58,478 nucleotides of DNA from Actinomadura physcomitrii. Its GTDB lineage: Bacteria > Actinomycetota > Actinomycetes > Streptosporangiales > Streptosporangiaceae. Below the pieces are notes generated by a model. It did not search any database and was not told the DNA's origin. It saw only the letters and a list, made by a program, of their open reading frames with translations. The first letter of the stretch is position 1, and every line of letters begins with the position of its first letter. A program made the position numbers and the translations under genes. This document shows, one piece after another, positions 41,406 through 50,381 of the stretch. The DNA lies in NCBI RefSeq assembly GCF_008923205.2, contig NZ_WBMS02000060.1, positions 1-58,478 on the forward strand. Direction: 5' to 3'.

Positions 41406-42239
41406 TCAGGAGGCGAACGCCTTGGCGAGGCGGTCCGCGAAGGCGGGCGCCTCGGCTCCGAAGCCGCCGTGATCGCCGGGGTAGGTCTCGGCGGGCCCGC
41501 CGAGGCGCTCGGCCAGGGCGAGACCGGCCCGGTGCGGCGGCTCGCCGGCGGACTCCGCGCCCACGGCGACCGTGATCGAGACCGGGGACTCGCGCAGCGC
41601 CGCGACGTCGAGGACGTGGCGCCCGAAACCGGGCACCTCGTAGCCGATGAAGAAGTCGGTGTTCTTCTCGAAGCGCGCGAACATCTCCAGCATCTCGGGT
41701 CTCGGCGGCTCGGCGGCCTCGCCGCCGGACTCGCCGCCGCCGGACATGCCCATCGCGGCGCCGAAGACGCCCATCGCGGGGCCCACGCCGCCGTCCCGGT
41801 AGGCGCGCTCGACGTCCGCGATGACCGACTCCCAGTGAGCGGCGTCGGGCAGCAGCCCGAGCAGGGGCGCTTCGTGCGCGACGAGCGCGCGGACCTGCTC
41901 GGGATGCCGCACCGCGAACTCCAGCGCGATCTGCGCGCCGGAGCTGTTGCCGAACACGAACGCGGGGCCGCCGCCCACCTCGGCGAGCAGCCGGGACGCG
42001 TCGTCCGCGTGGACGGCGACCTCCTGCCGCCCGGGCGGCCCGGCGAGCGGGCTGCGCGAGTTGCCGCGCCGGTCGTAGGCGACGACCGTGCACCGGTCGG
42101 CGAGGAGCCCGGCGAGGCCGGCGTAGCCCGCCGCGTCGTAGATCCCGCCGCAGATCAGCAGCAGGACAGGCCCGGACCCGCGCACCTCGTAGTGCAGCGA
42201 GGCGCCGGGGACGTCAAGGGTTCGCACCGTCGTTTGCAT
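41406..42239 (-). CDS. Alpha/beta hydrolase of the ECF42 unit
   Basis: 277 aa. Canonical fold: VPGASLHYEVRGSGPVLLLI, a HGGG-like ICGGIYDAAGY loop, nucleophile elbow FGNSSGAQIAL (Ser about 98), and catalytic His in YPGDHGGFGAE. Its ATG lies inside the last codons of the sigma gene (26-base overlap), so it belongs to the DGPF-sigma unit and is a candidate effector of it. Substrate unknown. Confidence 0.88.
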   Translation of the reverse strand: MQTTVRTLDVPGASLHYEVRGSGPVLLLICGGIYDAAGYAGLAGLLADRCTVVAYDRRGNSRSPLAGPPGRQEVAVHADDASRLLAEVGGGPAFVFGNSSGAQIALEFAVRHPEQVRALVAHEAPLLGLLPDAAHWESVIADVERAYRDGGVGPAMGVFGAAMGMSGGGESGGEAAEPPRPEMLEMFARFEKNTDFFIGYEVPGFGRHVLDVAALRESPVSITVAVGAESAGEPPHRAGLALAERLGGPAETYPGDHGGFGAEAPAFADRLAKAFAS

Positions 42240-43485
42240 CGTGGTCTTCTCCGTTGAGTCGTGCGATGCGGGCTTCGAGGTAGCGCTGCTCGGGCAGGCT
42301 GGTGGTGCCCCGGGCGGCGGCGCGGTAGGCGTCGCGGGCGGCGGCCCGGTCGCCCGCCTGCTCCAGCAGGTGGGCCCGGACGGCCGCGAGCCGGTGGTGC
42401 TCGGACAGCCGCTCGTCGCCGTCCAGCGTCGCCAGCAGGTCGAGGCCGGCGCGCGGGCCGTGCACCATCGCGAGCGCGACGGCCCCGTTCAGCGTGACCA
42501 TCGGGTTCGGCGCCAGGTGCGACAGCAGCCGGTACAGGGCGAGGATCTGCGGCCAGTCGGTGTCCTCCGGACGCGCCGCCTCCGCGTGGACGGCGGCGAT
42601 CGCGGCCTGCACCTGGTACGGGCCGGGCGGCGACCAGGTGAGGGCGTCGGTGATCAGCCGGGTGCCCTCGGCGATGGCGGCGGCGTCCCAGCGCGTCCTG
42701 TCCTGCTCGGACAGCGGGACGAGCAGGCCGCCGGCGCCGGTGCGGGCGAGCCGGCGCGCGTCGGTCAGCAGCATCAGCGCGAGCAGACCGGTGACCTCCC
42801 CGTCGCCGGGCAGCAGCCCGTGCACGGCCCTGGCCAGCCGGATCGCCTCCGCCGTGAGGTCGGCGCGCTGCAACTCCGGGCCGCTGGACGCGGTGTACCC
42901 CTCGTTGAAGATCAGGTACAGCACGTGCAGGACGGCGCGGAGCCGCTCGTCGCGCTCGTCCGGGGGCGGCGGCGCGAACCGGGCGCCGGTCGCCCGGATC
43001 CGCTGTTTGGCCCGGCTGATCCGCTGCGCCATCGTCGCCTCCGGCACCAGGAACGCGTGCGCGATCTGCGCGGTGGTCAGCCCGCCGACCGCGCGGAGGG
43101 TGAGCGCGACCCGCGAGGACGGCGTCAGCGCGGGATGGCAGCAGAGGAACAGCAGGGTCAGCGTGTCGTCGCGGTCGCCGGGCCGGTCCGCGCCGGGGCC
43201 GTCCTCGCCGGCCGGCGCCTCCCGCAGCGCGACGGCGGCCTCCCGGTCGCGGCGCGCGCGCTCGCTGCGCCACTGGTCGGTGAGGCGGCGCGTCGCGACG
43301 GTCAGCAGCCAGCCGCGCGGGTTCTGCGGGACGCCCTCGTCCGGCCACTGGACGGCCGCGGCGAGCAGCGCCTCCTGCACGGCGTCCTCGCACTGGTCGA
43401 ACGCGCCGTGCCGGCGGACGAGGGTCCCGAGGACCCGCGGCGCCAGCTCACGCAGCAGGTCCTCGACCGCGACGGGCACGGTCAC
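42214..43485 (-). CDS. ECF42-type sigma factor (second copy)
   Basis: 423 aa from a GTG that overlaps the DGPF stop (GTGA). Sigma region 2 (FDQCEDAVQEALLAAAVQWP), region 4 (LTTAQIAHAFLVPEATMAQR), then the ECF42 extension with LIFNEGYTASSG and helical repeats. It is more distant from the copy at 37293 than expected for a recent duplication (for example MAQRISRAKQRIR versus MAQRLVRAKAKIR). Confidence 0.92.
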   Translation of the reverse strand: MTVPVAVEDLLRELAPRVLGTLVRRHGAFDQCEDAVQEALLAAAVQWPDEGVPQNPRGWLLTVATRRLTDQWRSERARRDREAAVALREAPAGEDGPGADRPGDRDDTLTLLFLCCHPALTPSSRVALTLRAVGGLTTAQIAHAFLVPEATMAQRISRAKQRIRATGARFAPPPPDERDERLRAVLHVLYLIFNEGYTASSGPELQRADLTAEAIRLARAVHGLLPGDGEVTGLLALMLLTDARRLARTGAGGLLVPLSEQDRTRWDAAAIAEGTRLITDALTWSPPGPYQVQAAIAAVHAEAARPEDTDWPQILALYRLLSHLAPNPMVTLNGAVALAMVHGPRAGLDLLATLDGDERLSEHHRLAAVRAHLLEQAGDRAAARDAYRAAARGTTSLPEQRYLEARIARLNGEDHDANDGANP

Positions 43486-43847
43486 ATCTCGTTCCCCGCG
43501 TGGTGCATGACGGGCCGGACCTCCATCCGCCCGCCGAACCGGACGTCCGGCCAGCGCGAGGCGATCTCCACGGCCCGCTCCAGGCTCTCGCAGTCGACGG
43601 TGACGTACCCGGCGAGGTGCTCCTTCGCCTCCAGGAACGGGCCGTCGGTCACGGCGGGCAGGCCGTCCTTCTCCCGGACGACCCTGGTGGTGGACGGGTC
43701 GGCGAGCGCCTCGGTCACCACCAGCTCGCCGCGCTCGGTGATCTCCTTCATGATCTCGTCGACCTGGCCGAACAGCTCCTGGCGCTCCTGCTCGGTCAGC
43801 TCCTCGACGAACCCCGGCCGGTTGAAGATCAGCAGCATGTACTTCAC
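43482..43847 (-). CDS. YCII/DGPF-domain protein (second copy)
   Basis: 121 aa from a GTG at 43847 with GAGGAGAG upstream. YCII fold with the exact DGPF motif (VTDGPFLEAKEHLAGY) near residue 68 and the common start KYMLLIFNRPG. First gene of a DGPF-sigma-hydrolase unit. Confidence 0.92.
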   Translation of the reverse strand: MKYMLLIFNRPGFVEELTEQERQELFGQVDEIMKEITERGELVVTEALADPSTTRVVREKDGLPAVTDGPFLEAKEHLAGYVTVDCESLERAVEIASRWPDVRFGGRMEVRPVMHHAGNEM

Positions 43848-44019
43848 GGGTCTCTCCTCGTTCTGGCGCGGCTTCGCGGGCCGCACGCGGTGTCGGGACG
43901 GCCCTCGGCGGCCGCGCGTCACGCATGGATCGGAGCCGCGGCCGGTTCCTCGACATCCTTCCCGAAGAGATCCCGGGTTTTCTTGCGAGCGCCTCTCCGC
44001 CTCGCAGCCGGGTGCGGTG

Positions 44020-44530
44020 TCAGCCGGTCCGGTCCGCGGGGGCGCGCAGAGCGCGGCGGACGGCGGTGCGGAGCCAGCGGTGGGCGCCGTCGGCGGCGTG
44101 CCGGGGGTGCCAGGCCAGCCGATGGTCAGCGGCGGCAGGGGCAGCGGGATGTCGAGAAGGCGCAGGCCGAGGGCGGTGGCGTCGCCGCTGAGGGGCGAGG
44201 GGGCGGCGCCGGGAAGCGCCGCCGGGACGAGGCAGACGACGTCGCTGTGCGAGGGTCATCGCGGCCAGGTTGGCCGGGGAGCACGATGGCGACCCGCCGG
44301 TGCAGGCCGTGCTCGGCCAGCGCGGCGTCCAGCGGTCCGGTGAACCGGCCGCGGCGACTGACCGCGACGTGCTCGGCGGCGGCGAGCCGGGCGGGGGTCA
44401 GCGAGCCCTCGGTGAGCGGGTGGCCGGGCCGGACGGCCGCCGCCATCCGCAGCGTGACCAGCTCCTCGACCCGCGCCTCGGGATCGACGTGGTCGATGGA
44501 CCCAAGGACGACGGCCTCGACGCCGGCGTC
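44020..44530 (-). pseudogene. LysR-family regulator remnant with frameshifts
   Basis: C-terminal effector domain only: VVLGSIDHVDPEARVEELV, LRMAAAVRPGHPLTEG, then in other frames NLAAMTLA, SDVVCLVPAALPGAAPSPLS, ALGLRLLDIPLPLPPLTIG and HPRHAADGAHRWLRTAVRRA. At least three frame changes occur, near 44275, 44252 and 44125. The HTH half is missing. It ends at a 12-bp palindrome GACGCCGGCGTC (44519-44530), where a plus-strand gene remnant begins. Confidence 0.75.
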
Positions 44531-44611
44531 GCCCGCACCCCGGGCACCGCCTCCCCCACCACCTTCGAGCAGTGGTGCGCCGAGACCCTCAAGCCCGCCG
44601 TGCTCTCCTGA
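44519..44611 (+). pseudogene. C-terminal remnant of an NAD(P)-binding (NmrA/SDR-like) protein
   Basis: About 30 residues reading DAGVARTPGTASPTTFEQWC and ending in AETLKPAVLS then stop. The TTFEQW end is typical of NmrA-like atypical SDR proteins. No start and no Rossmann domain. It is joined back to back with the LysR remnant. Confidence 0.5.
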
Positions 44612-44737
44612 CGCCCCCACCCCGGCCCGCTCCCCTGACGCGCCCATCCCGGCCCCGACCCCCGCGCCTCCACCGAAGGCGCCCGAGTGTCCCCCAGATC
44701 TGGGCCGCGCGCCCCGGGGCGAGCGCGAGGGACCGGG

Positions 44738-45631
44738 TCAGCCGGGGCCCAGCAGCTCCTTGATCCGGTCGCAGAGGAGGGTGAAGGGCAGGGCGTCGGG
44801 CATGTGGCCGGCGACCGCGGCCAGGTCGGGACGGCCGCCGCAGGAGTGCACGGTCACCAGCCCGCCGCCGATCCCGACCCCGCGGACCGCCTGCCACGGG
44901 ACCCGCTGCCCGTCCTTCTCCACGCCGCCCAGGTCGACGGTGAACGGCCCCAGCCGCACGGCCTCGCCCGCCTCGACCGCCGCGAGGTGCCGGGGCACCG
45001 CGCGGCGCGTCACCTCGGCGGCGATCGTCTCGCCGAGCGCCCGCACGCCCGGCAGCTCGTCGCCGAAGCGCAGGACGCGTCCGTCCGAGCTCACGACCGT
45101 GAAGGACCACCGCGTCCCGTTCACCGCCCCGGCGCCGCCGTCCCAGGGCCGGACGCCGGAGACCGTCACCGAGACCAGGTCGTCCCAGACGAACACGCTG
45201 GCGTCGCCGTCCAGGCCACGGGCCGCGAGCACCTCGGGCGCGGCATCGCCCCATGTGCCGCCGTCTCCCCTCAGGCCGGCGACGGCACGACGGGCCGGCG
45301 CGCCCGCACCCTGGGGGCCGTCGCGCGCGGCGCCCGCCGGACCGGGAGCCGGGGAGACCACGAGGCCGCCGGTGAACAGGTGCACCACGGGGGCGCGCCT
45401 CCACACCGTGCCCCGGCCGGCGATCCAGCCGGCGGCGGCCGCGCAGCCCATGGCGATGACGGTGAGCGGCGCGCCCAGCCAGGCGGCGCCGGACAGGAAG
45501 GCCGCGACGGCGGCCGGGACCAGCGCGACGACCGCCACGACGAGCGCGATCAGCCAGGTGAGCGCGCGGCGCCGGGCCGGCCGCGCGTCGAAGGTCCGGA
45601 CCGGCTCGCCGAGGCCGGGCGGCTCAGCCAT
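44738..45631 (-). CDS. Membrane protein, possibly DUF6585-like
   Basis: 297 aa. Two adjacent membrane helices near the N-terminus (LTWLIALVVAVVALVPAAVA and APLTVIAMGCAAAAGWIAG) are followed by about 210 soluble residues with PH-like repeats: VWRRAPVVHLFTGGLVV, VFVWDDLVSVTV, then WSFTVVSSDGRVLRFGDEL and VPWQAVRGVGIGGG. This layout fits DUF6585-type proteins; the family call is tentative. It overlaps the end of the homogentisate dioxygenase gene by eight bases. Confidence 0.6.
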   Translation of the reverse strand: MAEPPGLGEPVRTFDARPARRRALTWLIALVVAVVALVPAAVAAFLSGAAWLGAPLTVIAMGCAAAAGWIAGRGTVWRRAPVVHLFTGGLVVSPAPGPAGAARDGPQGAGAPARRAVAGLRGDGGTWGDAAPEVLAARGLDGDASVFVWDDLVSVTVSGVRPWDGGAGAVNGTRWSFTVVSSDGRVLRFGDELPGVRALGETIAAEVTRRAVPRHLAAVEAGEAVRLGPFTVDLGGVEKDGQRVPWQAVRGVGIGGGLVTVHSCGGRPDLAAVAGHMPDALPFTLLCDRIKELLGPG

Positions 45632-46841
45632 CGCCCTCCCGCTGGCCGGAGGCGCGCGCCCACGTCCACGCGTACTCGGGGTCCTCGCAGCGGCGCGCCG
45701 CGGTGCCGAGCCGCAGCGGCCGGAACGTGTCGATCATGACGGCCATCTCCGTGGTGCGGTCGTGCCCCTGCTCCACCGCCTCCAGCACCGCCTCGACGGC
45801 GCCCGGCTGCGGCCCGTGCGTGAACCCCGACGGATGCAGCGTCATGGAGCCGATGCCGATGCCCGAGCCCTTGCGGGCCGAGTAGTCGCCGGCGACGTAG
45901 AACATCATCTCGTCGCTGTCGACATTGTGGTGGTTGTACGGGATCGGCACGGCCTGATCGTCGAAGTCGAGGGGACGCGGGCAGAACGAGCAGATCACGA
46001 ACCCGGGCCCCTCGAACGTCTGGTGGACGGGCGGCGGCGCGTGCGTCCGCTTCACGATGGGCTCGAAGTCATTGATGTTGAAGACGTAGGGGTAGAGGTA
46101 CCCGTCCCAGCCGACGACGTCGAACGGATGACGCAGGTAGGTCAGGCGCGACAGCCCGCTCCGGTTGCGGACGAGGACCGGCACCTCTCCCCCGTCCACC
46201 AGGAGCGGTTCGGACGGGCCGCGCAGGTCGCGCTCGCTGTAGGGGGCGTGCTCCAGGAACTGCCCGTACTGCGACAGGTACCGTTTCGGCGGCCTGATGT
46301 GCCCTCTGGCCTCGATGGCGAGCGCCCTGAGGGGTGCTCCACCGCCCCGCTCCGGCAGCACCCAGCGGTGGATGGTCCCGGTGGGGATGACCACGTAGTC
46401 GCCCTCGCCGGCGTCGAGCGCCCCGTAGGTCGTCTCGACCCGCGCGCGCCCGGACTGGACGTACACGACCTCGGCGCCGGCCGAGTTCCGGTACAGCTCG
46501 CTCGTGGTGTCGGCCGCGACGAACGAGAGCGTCACGTCGTCGTTGCCGAACAGGACGTGCCGGCCGAGGACCGCGTCGCCGCCCTCGGGCAGGTCCTGGG
46601 TGCGGTACGCGCGCGGCTGCAGCGGATGGTTGGGGGCCAGGCCGGCGCCGTCGGCGGCCGCGTCCCGCACGCCCTCGCTCTTGGTGATCGCCGTCGGGGC
46701 GTGCCGGTGGTACAGCAGGCTGGAGTCGGACGTGAAGCCCTCCTCGCCCATCAGCTCCTCGGCGTACAGGCCGCCGTCCGGCCGCCGGAACTGCACGTGA
46801 CGCTTGCGCGGGATCTCCCCCACGGCCCTGTAATACGGCAT
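45624..46841 (-). CDS. hmgA: Homogentisate 1,2-dioxygenase
   Basis: A 405-aa non-haem iron enzyme that opens the ring of homogentisate to maleylacetoacetate in tyrosine/phenylalanine degradation. The iron ligands sit in PYNHHNVDSDEMMFY (His and Glu) and SGFTHGPQPG (His). The cupin N-terminal domain includes YVVIPTGTIHRW. The length is slightly shorter than the eukaryotic enzyme but usual for actinobacteria. It lies 147 bases after fahA in the same direction. Confidence 0.95.
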   Translation of the reverse strand: MPYYRAVGEIPRKRHVQFRRPDGGLYAEELMGEEGFTSDSSLLYHRHAPTAITKSEGVRDAAADGAGLAPNHPLQPRAYRTQDLPEGGDAVLGRHVLFGNDDVTLSFVAADTTSELYRNSAGAEVVYVQSGRARVETTYGALDAGEGDYVVIPTGTIHRWVLPERGGGAPLRALAIEARGHIRPPKRYLSQYGQFLEHAPYSERDLRGPSEPLLVDGGEVPVLVRNRSGLSRLTYLRHPFDVVGWDGYLYPYVFNINDFEPIVKRTHAPPPVHQTFEGPGFVICSFCPRPLDFDDQAVPIPYNHHNVDSDEMMFYVAGDYSARKGSGIGIGSMTLHPSGFTHGPQPGAVEAVLEAVEQGHDRTTEMAVMIDTFRPLRLGTAARRCEDPEYAWTWARASGQREGDG

Positions 46842-46958
46842 CGCCGCCTCCCATCGGGGACGCCTTCGTCCCCTTCACCGTACGTCTTCGCCCTCGCCGC
46901 GCCGGCGCCCGCCGACCGCGACGCCTCCATGGTCGAGCCCGTGCGCGGCCGACGGAAG

Positions 46959-46973
46959 CAGAACGTCGTTCTG
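46959..46973. promoter_or_regulatory. Inverted repeat upstream of hmgA
   Basis: CAGAAC-GTC-GTTCTG, a perfect 6-3-6 palindrome 118 bases before the hmgA start and 16 bases after the fahA stop. Candidate operator for a regulator of tyrosine catabolism. A role as part of a terminator is less likely because the stem is short. Confidence 0.4.
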
Positions 46974-46988
46974 TGGATAACCCGGCCG

Positions 46989-48209
46989 TCAGGGCAGGGC
47001 TGGATGCACCGTCCCGACGACCTCGCCCAGCGAGATGACCGACCCCGACGCGCCCGGCGCCGTCGCCCGGATCGTCACCGTGTCGCCGTCCTCCAGAAAC
47101 GTCCGCTTCGTCCCGTCGCCCAGGTCCACCGGCTCGCGGCCGTTCCAGCCGAGTTCCAGCAGGCAGCCGCGCTGGCCGCGGTCCGGCCCCGACACCGTCC
47201 CCGACGCGAACAGGTCGCCCGTGCGCAGCGGCGCGCCGTTCACCGTGGCGTGCGCGAGCTGCTGCGGCGCCGTCCAGTACATCCCGGCGTACGGCGGCTC
47301 GGACACGACCTGCCCGTTGATCAGGACCTCCAGCCGCAGGTCGAGGCCCCACGGCTCGGCGCAGCGCAGGTAGCCGAGCGGCTCCGGATCCTGGACGGGC
47401 GGGTCCACCCGCGCGTGCTCCAGCGCGGCGACCGGCACCACCCACGGGGAGATCGACGTCGCGAACGACTTGCTGAGGAACGGCCCGAGCGGCTGCGACT
47501 CCCACGCCTGCAGATCGCGCGCGCTCCAGTCGTTGACCAGCAGGAATCCGAACACGTGGTCGCGGAACGCGCCGGTCGCGACGCCCCGGCCCGGCACCGA
47601 CGGGACGCCCGCGACGAACCCGACCTCCGCCTCGAAGTCCAGCCGCAGCGACGGCCCGTACGACGGTTCCGGCTCGCTCACCCCGGTCATGCGCTGCCCG
47701 GACGGCCGGACGATCGGCGTCCCCGACGGGTACACCGTCCCGGCGCGCCCGTGGTAGCCGACCGGCAGCCGCTTCCAGTTCGGCTTGAGCGGCTCCCCTT
47801 CCGGACGGAAGATCCGCCCCACGTTGGCCGCGTGGTTCTCGGACGAGTAGAAGTCGACGTAGTCGGCGACCTCGATCGGCCGCAGCAGTTCCACGTCGGA
47901 CACGGGGATCAGGTGCGGCTCCACCTGCCCGCGGTGCGCCGTGTCCGTCAGCAGCTCGGTGAGGCGGGCGCGGTTGGCCTGCCAGGCGGCGCGCCCGGCC
48001 ACCATGAAGGCGTTCAGCGAACCGGACGCGAAGTAGTGCCGGTCCTCCACGATCCCGGCGGCCGACAGCCCGGCGAGGTCGAGCACGCAGGTCCCGATCG
48101 CCACGCCCACGCGCGGCATCTCGCCGGGACGCGAGAACACGCCGTACGGCAGGTTCTCGATTCCGAAGCCGCCGTCCTCATCGAGGTCCACCCACGAAGC
48201 CGTCGTCAT
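46989..48209 (-). CDS. fahA: Fumarylacetoacetase
   Basis: A 406-aa enzyme that splits fumarylacetoacetate into fumarate and acetoacetate, the last step of tyrosine degradation. Catalytic/metal residues: DFYSSENHAANVG (Asp and His), DFEAEVGFV (two Glu), NDWSARDLQAWE (Asp), and KSFATSISPWVV. It forms a pathway pair with hmgA. No maleylacetoacetate isomerase gene is adjacent. Confidence 0.95.
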   Translation of the reverse strand: MTTASWVDLDEDGGFGIENLPYGVFSRPGEMPRVGVAIGTCVLDLAGLSAAGIVEDRHYFASGSLNAFMVAGRAAWQANRARLTELLTDTAHRGQVEPHLIPVSDVELLRPIEVADYVDFYSSENHAANVGRIFRPEGEPLKPNWKRLPVGYHGRAGTVYPSGTPIVRPSGQRMTGVSEPEPSYGPSLRLDFEAEVGFVAGVPSVPGRGVATGAFRDHVFGFLLVNDWSARDLQAWESQPLGPFLSKSFATSISPWVVPVAALEHARVDPPVQDPEPLGYLRCAEPWGLDLRLEVLINGQVVSEPPYAGMYWTAPQQLAHATVNGAPLRTGDLFASGTVSGPDRGQRGCLLELGWNGREPVDLGDGTKRTFLEDGDTVTIRATAPGASGSVISLGEVVGTVHPALP

Positions 48210-48292
48210 GGAGACATATCTTCCCCAGTGTCACGGGTTCTGACCCGGCCGCGGGCGCCCTGGATCCGGCCCCTGCCGTCGGCGGACCCGGG

Positions 48293-49717
48293 CTACTCCA
48301 CGGGAGGCGTGGGCCCGCTGCGGAAGTTGCCGGACGGCGGCGGGTTCCAGTCCCAGATGCGCCCCTCGCCGGGCTCGCTCTCGTCCTCCGGGCTGGGCGA
48401 CGGGCGCGGGACGCGCGGGGCCGGCGGCCCCGGCCGGACGGGCGAGGCGGGCAGGGCGCCGCCGTCGTCGCCCGCGTCCGGGTCCTCGGCCCGGTCGGCG
48501 GACGGTCCGTCCTGCTCCTCCGCACCGTCGTCGACCTCGGCGGTCTCCTCGATCTCCTCGGTGTCGTCGGCGGTGCCGGGGACGACGATGTCGGGACGAG
48601 TCGTCCCGGCCTTCTCACGGGGCTCGGAGTCTTCGGGGCCCTCGGCGTCGCGTCCCCTGACCAGTTCGACGTCGGTGGGCAGCAGCGCGGGCGCCCGGCG
48701 GGGCTCGGGAAGCGGGTCGAGCGGCGGGGACGGCTCGCGCTCGTACTCCTCCGCGTACACGACGCCGTAACCGTGTTCGTCATCGTCGGCCTCGTCGACG
48801 TCGTCGGCGTAGTCGTCGCGCACCGCGCCGCGCGCCTCCGCGTAGTCGTCCTCGCGCGTCACTTCGCGGCCCTGTGCGTACTCGTCCTCGCGGCCCTGCC
48901 CGTAGTCGTGCCCGCGCGCCCCCGCGTAGTCGTCGTCGCGGGCCGTGTCGTACCGGGACTCCGGCTCGTCGTCGTGGCCGAGGTAAGGCCGGTGACCGTG
49001 GAGCACCTCGTCCTCGTGGTCGCGGGCCGCCTCGTACTCGTGGACGGTCGCGTGCTCGAGCTCGTGCTCCGCCTCGGACGAGCCTCCGGGCAGCAGGTCC
49101 AGCGGGCGGGGCCGCGGCGCGTACCCGCGCTCGACCTCGTAGGCGCGGCCCTCCGCCGGCGCCTCCAGCGCGGCGGGCGGCTCCGCGGCGGGCGGCTCCA
49201 GCGCGGGGAGCACTTTGACGTGGCCGCGCTGCGCCTCGACGGGTTGGGGCTCGCCCGCCGCGGGACGGGACACCCGGATCTGCTTGATCATCGTCAGCCA
49301 CAGCCAGACCGCGATCACCAGCATCACGTGCGGCGCCACCGCCACGCCCGCGCGGACGGCGTCGCGCGGCAGCGAGCCGAACCCCCATACGGCGCGCTGG
49401 ACGGCGGCGGCCGCGGCCCCGGCCAGCAGGAGCAGCAGCAGCGTCCACCGCAGGGCCCTGCTCCACCAGCGGGCGTTCCGGGCGACCACCAGGGCGAGGA
49501 TCGTCATGGCGGTGAGCGCGTCGGCCATCACCGGGTACGCCGGCGCCCACCGGCGGCTCGCCCGCCCGGCCAGCGCGAGCTCGCGCAGGACCGGATAGGT
49601 CAGCACGTAGGCGCCGGCCGCCAGCGCGACGACGACGAGGCCGGCGGTCGCGGTGAGCAGCCGCCGCTGGGCCGGGCTGTAGCGGGGGCCGCCGGGGCGC
49701 GTGGGATCAGATGGCAT
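48293..49717 (-). CDS. DUF2637 membrane protein with acidic tail
   Basis: 474 aa. The first 160 residues are the DUF2637 region with four membrane helices (TATAGLVVVALAAGAYVLTY, AYPVMADALTAMTILALVVA, RWTLLLLLLAGAAAAAVQRA, VAVAPHVMLVIAVWLWLTMI). The following 300 cytoplasmic residues are low-complexity, very acidic, with many Asp-Tyr/Glu-Tyr pairs (EDDYAEARG, RDDYAD types). In actinomycetes DUF2637 proteins are often linked to plasmid/SpdB-like transfer functions, but this one is chromosomal-looking and isolated. Function unknown. Confidence 0.8.
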   Translation of the reverse strand: MPSDPTRPGGPRYSPAQRRLLTATAGLVVVALAAGAYVLTYPVLRELALAGRASRRWAPAYPVMADALTAMTILALVVARNARWWSRALRWTLLLLLLAGAAAAAVQRAVWGFGSLPRDAVRAGVAVAPHVMLVIAVWLWLTMIKQIRVSRPAAGEPQPVEAQRGHVKVLPALEPPAAEPPAALEAPAEGRAYEVERGYAPRPRPLDLLPGGSSEAEHELEHATVHEYEAARDHEDEVLHGHRPYLGHDDEPESRYDTARDDDYAGARGHDYGQGREDEYAQGREVTREDDYAEARGAVRDDYADDVDEADDDEHGYGVVYAEEYEREPSPPLDPLPEPRRAPALLPTDVELVRGRDAEGPEDSEPREKAGTTRPDIVVPGTADDTEEIEETAEVDDGAEEQDGPSADRAEDPDAGDDGGALPASPVRPGPPAPRVPRPSPSPEDESEPGEGRIWDWNPPPSGNFRSGPTPPVE

Positions 49718-49888
49718 GACTCTCGTTCCGGGGTGAACGCCTTGCGGGGTGGGCCTTCAAGGCGACCCTAGCCAGCCCGGACGCCGCTCACGGGCATCTT
49801 CGCCGCGAAGATCCCGGACGGCGCACCATTAGCGGCGAGAAGCCCGCTATGCGGTGCCGCGAAACGGCGGAGAGATCAGGCTGAGAGA

Positions 49889-50359
49889 TCAGGTGGCGGG
49901 GACGACGAGGGCGGTGGCGACGGCGGCGAGCCCTTCGCCGCGGCCGGTCAGCCCCAGGCCGTCGGTGGTGGTGGCGGACACGCTCACCGGCGCGCCGCCG
50001 AGCGCCTCGCCGAGCACCTTCTCGGCTTCGGCCCGGCGCTTGCCGATCTTGGGGCGGTTGCCGATGACCTGCACCGCGACGTTGCCGATGGCGAAGCCGG
50101 CGTCGGCAGCCAGCCGGGCGACCTCGCGCAGCAGGTCGGCGCCGGACGCGCCCGCCCAGCGCGGGTCGGCGGTGCCGAAGACGGCGCCGAGGTCGCCGAG
50201 CCCGCAGGCCGACAGCAGCGCGTCGCAGGCGGCGTGCGCGGCGACGTCGCCGTCGGAGTGCCCGGTCAGGCCGTGGCCCTCACCGGGCCATTCGAGGCCC
50301 GCGACCCACAGCGGGCGCGGGGACGACGAGAACGGGTGGACGTCGGTGCCGACGCCCAC
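49889..50359 (-). CDS. ispF: 2-C-methyl-D-erythritol 2,4-cyclodiphosphate synthase
   Basis: 156 aa from a GTG at 50359 (AGGGA eight bases upstream); a TTG at 50380 would add seven residues. IspF makes the cyclic diphosphate of the MEP isoprenoid pathway. Zinc ligands are in GTDVHPF (Asp, His) and GHSDGDVAAHA (His). The substrate loop is IGNRPKIG and the end SATTTDGLGLTGRGEG is typical. It follows carD closely. The ispD gene normally between them is absent. Confidence 0.95.
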   Translation of the reverse strand: MGVGTDVHPFSSSPRPLWVAGLEWPGEGHGLTGHSDGDVAAHAACDALLSACGLGDLGAVFGTADPRWAGASGADLLREVARLAADAGFAIGNVAVQVIGNRPKIGKRRAEAEKVLGEALGGAPVSVSATTTDGLGLTGRGEGLAAVATALVVPAT

Positions 50360-50381
50360 CCGTGGAATCCCTGCGCTCAAC

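Noticed and set aside
44270..44611. 113-codon plus-strand gene ending in the NmrA-like tail
   Set aside because: Only the last 30 codons resemble a protein family; the rest is antisense to the LysR remnant.
43500..48770. 1756-codon plus-strand frame across the DGPF, dioxygenase and fumarylacetoacetase genes
   Set aside because: It spans several well-supported minus-strand genes and a graveyard region. The composition is low-complexity Arg/Ala/Pro/Gly, typical of antisense frames in this genome.
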